From Colletes latitarsis (Eukaryota; Arthropoda; Insecta; Hymenoptera; Colletidae), in NCBI RefSeq assembly GCF_051014445.1, contig NC_135140.1, forward strand, positions 14,687,501 to 14,751,500: a DNA stretch of 64,000 nucleotides, read 5' to 3'. Below the pieces are notes generated by a model. The model was given only the letters and a program-made list of their open reading frames with translations. It did no database searches and was not told the DNA's origin. This document shows, piece after piece, positions 58,691-64,000 of the stretch (position 1 is its first letter; every line of letters begins with the position of its first letter). The translations under genes and the position numbers were made by a program.

Positions 58691-61600
58691 CTAATTTCAA
58701 TAATTAGAATATACCTGATTGAACGATTACTTCAAACTTTGCTTATTTTATTTATTTTTCTCATAACTGACTGGTCATCTGCAGCTATAACTCCGGTTAT
58801 GATTGTTGTACATGTGAATCTACGAGCCTGCAAAATATCATTAAAATCGGTGAGTATCAGATCTGACATTCTATTTCAGAGAATTCCACGAATTTCCATA
58901 CAGACTCATTACAGTGAAGAGTGTGTTATTGCTTCGTTAAAGTTTGAAAGGGAATAAGAAGCCCACTAAAATCTTCCGTTTCTTCCTCCGCGTTTAGAAA
59001 ATCAATAAAAATCGAGGATTCCAAGGGACCCGTAAACATTTCGCCAAGACAGCGTTCCGCGGTTAATTTGACTTTCATTAGCCTGGAAAAGGGAATCCCG
59101 AGGGGCAGTGCAGTCGGAATATCGACGACTTTCAAATTCGCCGCCGCTAATAACGCTCGACGGGGTGTCGAGGAAGCGCGTGGCGTTTATTTGCTCGGCA
59201 TCGAGCCGGCCGATAGCTTTCAGAAACGGACCATCGAGCCAAGAAAGTTTACTCGATATCAACACGAGAGCTCTTCCCGCGAGGGGGAAGAAAAAAAAAG
59301 AAAATTAAGAAGAGAAAGAAAACAGTAAAAGTAAATTCTGAAAAATTGATGAACCGCTCGAAGATTCCGGGCGAAAGGGCCGAAACCTTTTGTCCGGACC
59401 GTCGAGTGCATTTATCGAGGCAGAGAATTAATTAACAGCCCCCGAAGATCTCGTCGCCCCTTGAAACTGAGACTTATCGAATCGAGAACGCGCTTGAAAA
59501 GTTTACTTTTTCTTCTCTTAATCCCCACGAGAGGCGCCGAATACATTTTCAGGTATTTTTAAAAAATTAGCGAAACGTAAGTTTGTAAAATTCCGAACAC
59601 GTTGATATGCAATCGTGAAACGGCGATTAATTACGGGGCTTGTTTGCTAACATCATCGCGAACGTTATCTAAAATCGTGTAGCAGTAATCAGCATCGTAA
59701 AATATTACGAGGAGCCCCGATAAAACTTATCCTTGTTAAATATTTATGAGGGACGTGCCAAGAACAACGTGAAATAATCTACTGCGTTCCAAGTTTCTCG
59801 TAACTGAGCTTAATAAACGATGACTAGGATCGCACGATTCAAACCATCTATTTTCGCGAGTGCCTCGAAACCGAAAACAACCATTCGTCATCGAACAAAA
59901 TAAACGACCATCATTGGAAACAAAACTGTTCATTTAGCGCGATTAAAGTAATTTTCAGGCCACTTAAACTGTGACGCAAACGTTGCTTAATTGCTTTCTT
60001 CCCAACGGTTTATTATCGTAGAGTGCAATTGCACTCTAATTATTCAAATAGGATGTCGCTCGCATGTGACAACAATCTTACGATATATTGGTTTTGCTTA
60101 CCTTTTCAAAAAAACCATGTAACCTTCCTTTTCCTTTCTTCGAGCTCACAATAATGCTTTCCCGCCTTTTCGTCGTACTCGCGAATCCCGCCACTTACAA
60201 GCCATGCTAACCTCAAATTCTAGCACTTTCTTTCGTAACATTTTCTAGCCTCCCTTCTTCTTTCTCCTTCTCCCTTTATTTACGTACATTTTCTGCTTTC
60301 TTTTTCGACCCACTCCACTCATTTACACCTATTCACTTGGCTTTTTTAACGTTTTCTTCATATTTTCTATTTTATAAGTTTCCACGCGGCACTCTCACCT
60401 AAGCCCTCTATGCAAGTCCAGCCGGCTACTTAGACAATTTCATAAAAAACGTATTACCATCTAAAGAAAGCGATAATTAAATGCAGTAACAAAGTATGCC
60501 AACTCGTACGACAACCTCGTAATTATAACCCTAGTACGTTTTATTATACTTCAACCGCGTTCTCAAAATTACTAATACAGTACTTCATTTGTTCCCTAGT
60601 TGGCGCCACATTTAGAAACCCTAAAACAGTGCTGACTAACCCATCTATGTACTTTTAATCCTAACGTTCGTTTCATTCTCTTTTATTATTCTCTGTAAGT
60701 AATAGGTAAATGTAAGTAGAAGTGGTGAAATAAAATCGTATAAAAATGAATAAGTGGGTTCGACGAAGGTGTGCAACAACGTCAAAGAGAAAAAGAACAG
60801 AGGACCTTGAAAAGCTGCGGAAAATGTCCAAAAGATTGAAGAAAAGGATTTAGAAAATGAACAGCGATCCAGAAATGGATCTTTCGATGAATAAAGGACT
60901 GATAGTATCGTCGAGAGAACCGAAGAAGATAATATACAGGGTGTCCCGTACCTATCACCGCACTTACACGCGAGGTAAGTGTTTGCGCGGGAAACGTTGA
61001 GAACTGTACCTTAGCCATTTAACATTGACAATTTTGTTAAAAATTTTCACTAAACGAGATAACTAGACTTATAGTAACAAACATGAGAACTGCAAGACTG
61101 CAACATTGTGAGAATGCATATGCTTGGAATAACGTGCAAGATAATTATTTATCCTTCACATTTCCTAACTGGTGTGTGTACATACGTTCGATCGTGAGAA
61201 TTAGAAAATTAAGAAAAAATCCCAAAAATGGTCTAGAAAAAGAGTAACCAAGAAATCGGATTAGACGAGAGAACGCGCATCCATCGCGAGAAAGATAACC
61301 TCGTTTCACGGTACGTTCGTTGCTCGACTGCCACTTCCGGTCAATATTTTTCGATCCCGCGATCCTTCGCGCGCGGATAACGCGGAATTTGCGGACTGTC
61401 TGCCAAGACACACACCTCCATCCCTCAATCTGTGATTCTATTCTCTTTATCTCGTTCGCAGACAGTAACGAACCATTTTTCTCGCGTTAGAATTGCCGAC
61501 GAAACCTCGGAAGACTGCCGTTGCAGCGCTATTGACGCGCTTTAACCATGTTACTGTCGGCAAATAGCTGCCCCAGCATTTCTGGCATTCCGAATGTGTG

Positions 61601-62961
61601 TCGTTAAAGTCTTTCAGGTTGAGACTCGATCGGGACCAGGCGTACTCAGCCTCGAGGGCAGATAAATGAAATTTAATCGTTCTTGTCTTTCCTCAAAGCG
61701 ATGCTCGCTCGAGCTGTGTTTATATTGGTACAGAGTAAGACCACAGAGTACGTGTACAGAGACGAAACTTTTTCCGGGAACCTCTTACGTTGGTGTCGCC
61801 AAATTCTGAGATACGCCTTACATGATACACGTTATATAATTGCTCACTTTCCTCACGTTTTATCAAAAATAGAGTAAGAAGAAAGAATTAAAAAATCAAA
61901 GTCGAATTTTATGACTTCTTTCCAATTACCATCCATTAAAATTCTCGTAAAAAATACCCGAGAAAATTAAATGACAAAATGATTTACGACCAGGTGGCAG
62001 CACACGTAACTCTCATCCATTTGAGAATATAAAATTTTAAGACCGTGCTTGTGAATACTTAAACGACACCATGTGTATAGACACGCTGTCGATCAAAAGT
62101 TTAAACGTGCTTCGAACGTTTGCATTCTCTAGCATGGCCGATATTAAGCTCGAAAAATTGTTTCTCGTCGATTCTGAACTCGAACTTTCGTTAATCCGTT
62201 TAACGCGTTGTTTCGGGAGTACAGCGAATTGAATTGCAGTTATTTAAATTATTTAGAACCCACCACGGTTGTTGATTCACTCGAAAACTCAGTAAACGTT
62301 GTTTCCGTTCGATCGTATGCATCAAAGGGGAGAAGTTTGACGTCCGTAGTCATGTATACGTGACTTCGCCAGCCAACAACCAACCGCCAAATTTTATTCA
62401 CGGATAACGAATACAAATTAGACAAATAATTAAATTGGTCAAGTTAGGTGGTTCGCATTAATGCTTATCGCGTTCAACTTGAAACAAAAATATATTTCCT
62501 TGTCGTTCGACGTTCGCGAATGATGGATCTTGACGAGCTCTTCTGCGGGACTAGAATCAAAAATTTATTGTTCGTCGTTCGGTATCACCTGCCGAAACGT
62601 TCCTTTTACTTTTTCTCGTTCACCGCTCGTAACGAGGTTTCACGACAGTTTCGTGCAACCGAACGAGATTTTCCGACCTGACGGACGGCGACGAAGTGAA
62701 AGGTAATCGAGAAAAAGGTAACGAGTTTCTTGTGCGGCTGAACAGCTGATAAAGGCATCGATAAAACGCGTTCGATCGACATTCACGCAGAACTTTATTG
62801 CTCCCGACATCGTCGCGCGTTCGAATCAAGTTTAACATTTTTACGATAAGATGAACGGCTGAAATGCAAAAACAATAGCAAACGCAAGAAAAGCATAACA
62901 CACTCTGCAAATGAAAGAGTCTTTATTTTTTATGAATTTATTATTTCGACTTTAATTTTTA
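58691..62961. other. no gene seen
   Basis: AT-rich. CAGGGTGTCCCG after TA at 60935-60948 is a lone TIR-type end whose partner was not found. The part at 60120-60390 is pyrimidine-rich on the + strand. A CpG-richer patch lies at 58970-59300. Confidence 0.4.
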
Positions 62962-63706
62962 GGGGGCAAAATAGGACGAAAATCAAGAATACTAATTTGT
63001 TGACGGAGGATCCGTTAAAAAGTTATTAACGTTTAAAGTTCCGCTCGTACTGAATTTTTTTCTCGAAAATGCGTAGAATTTCGGGGGTATGTGTAATGAC
63101 CAAACATGATTACAATTGACCCCTGCAACCAAATATAATTTTTTTATAACGATTTGAAATTTTTTTTTTCGCTGAAAAATTTCAGTACCTTCTCGAATTT
63201 TTTTCTCGAAAATGCGTAGAATTTCGGGGGTATGTGTAATGACCAAAAATGATTACAATTGACCCCTGCAACCAAATATAATTTTTTTATAACGATTTGA
63301 AATTTTTTAATTCTGTCGAAAAATTTCAGTACCTTCTCGAATTTTTTTCTCGAAAATGCGTAGGATTTCGGGGGTATGTGTAATGACCAAAAATGATTAC
63401 AATTGACCCTTGCAACCAAATATAATTTTTTTATAACGATTTGAAATTTTTTAATTCTGTCGAAAAATTTCACACCTTCTCGAATTTTTTTCTCGAAAAT
63501 GCGTAGAATTTCGAGGGTATATCTAATGACCAAAAATGATTGTAATTGACCCCCGCAACCGAAAATAATTTTTTCAGAATGATATGAAATTTTTTAATAA
63601 TTTTTTAACGAAGCCTCAGTTAAAAATTGATATTCTTGATTTTCGTCTTATTTTGGCCTCCAGAATCTCCCATTAAAATTTTTCTCAGGGTTAGCCGAAC
63701 ACCCTG
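62962..63706 (+). mobile_element. CAGGGTGT-family element, copy E, right end present, left end lost
   Basis: Begins inside the left terminal repeat (GGGGGCAAAATAGGACGAAA) and ends with CCCATTAAAATTTTTCTCAG and CACCCTG (63700-63706). Four consecutive subunits start TTTTTTTCTCGAAAATGCG about 141-145 bases apart. The unique middle part of copies B and C is absent. Minus-strand frames over it are only the subrepeat read in frame. Confidence 0.8.
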
Positions 63707-64000
63707 TGTAACTATAAAGCTAGAATTTTTTAAATTATTCACATTCGTTTAATAAATTTTCTGCGCCCTATTGTTTTAAATGTCTTGATATCTAAACAAT
63801 AAATCGATGAATCTCTTCAAAATTTTACACGCGTATTAGATAGATGTTCCTTTTGTAGATGAGGCAAACAATGAACAAAATTACGTCGAAACGGTAATTA
63901 TAAAGTTGCAATCATAAAACAAATAATACAATTTTAAAAAGAATATTTTATTTAGTAGCTTGTTCAGTGGAATTTATTATTTTTTATTGTTAGTAATCGA
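63707..64000. other. no gene seen
   Basis: AT-rich DNA to the window end; nothing that I can support. Confidence 0.4.

Noticed and set aside
62992..63533. Minus-strand frames with repeated IPPKSYAFSRKKF-like segments
   Set aside because: They are the internal subunit of the TIR element family read in frame. The same pattern appears in every copy, and it follows the subunit number rather than any gene structure.

Overview
The window looks like animal, and most likely insect, nuclear DNA. It is AT-rich with abundant CpG, dense in transposon relics, and almost empty of long open frames apart from one retroelement and one host exon. The CpG-rich AT-rich background and the families of short TA-flanked elements ending in CAGGGTGT are what I would expect of a hymenopteran (ant, bee or wasp). 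That assignment is inference from composition and repeat style; no species is named.

Layout. Positions 1 to about 7530 are the 3' part of a BEL/Pao LTR retrotransposon on the + strand: the end of gag, a pol frame of more than 1400 codons (zinc knuckles, protease, reverse transcriptase, RNase H, integrase), a second small basic proline-rich ORF, and a long non-coding 3' region that should hold the LTR. The gag and pol frames are broken apart at a run of ten C. From 7531 to 26198 there is no convincing gene. This stretch holds two CTCF-like sites in a short repeat, two copies of a TIR element family, a 238-bp tandem array and a 182-bp mariner-like MITE. A single large exon of a host gene lies on the minus strand at 28453-26203, with good splice sites at both ends and an apparent frame break near its 5' end. 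It encodes a long polar region, one membrane segment and the start of a lumenal or extracellular part. A FAM20-type Golgi kinase is a tentative guess. Its other exons were not found, so much of the flanking DNA may be intron.

From 28454 to 64000 there is again no firm gene. This part holds three more copies of the TIR family, a roughly 1.5-kb array of an exon-like 146-bp unit with a 600-bp higher-order period, a third CTCF-like site, the second copy of a 147-bp dispersed repeat, a candidate 0.5-kb MITE, a three-unit tRNA-like (SINE-like) repeat, and a few short ORFs of doubtful status.

The retroelement frames act together as one mobile element. The host exon is independent of it. The most unusual structures are the exon-like 146-bp array, the CTCF-like sites carried in a repeat, and the frame conflict in the host exon. 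I found no clear sign of a wholly new biological system.
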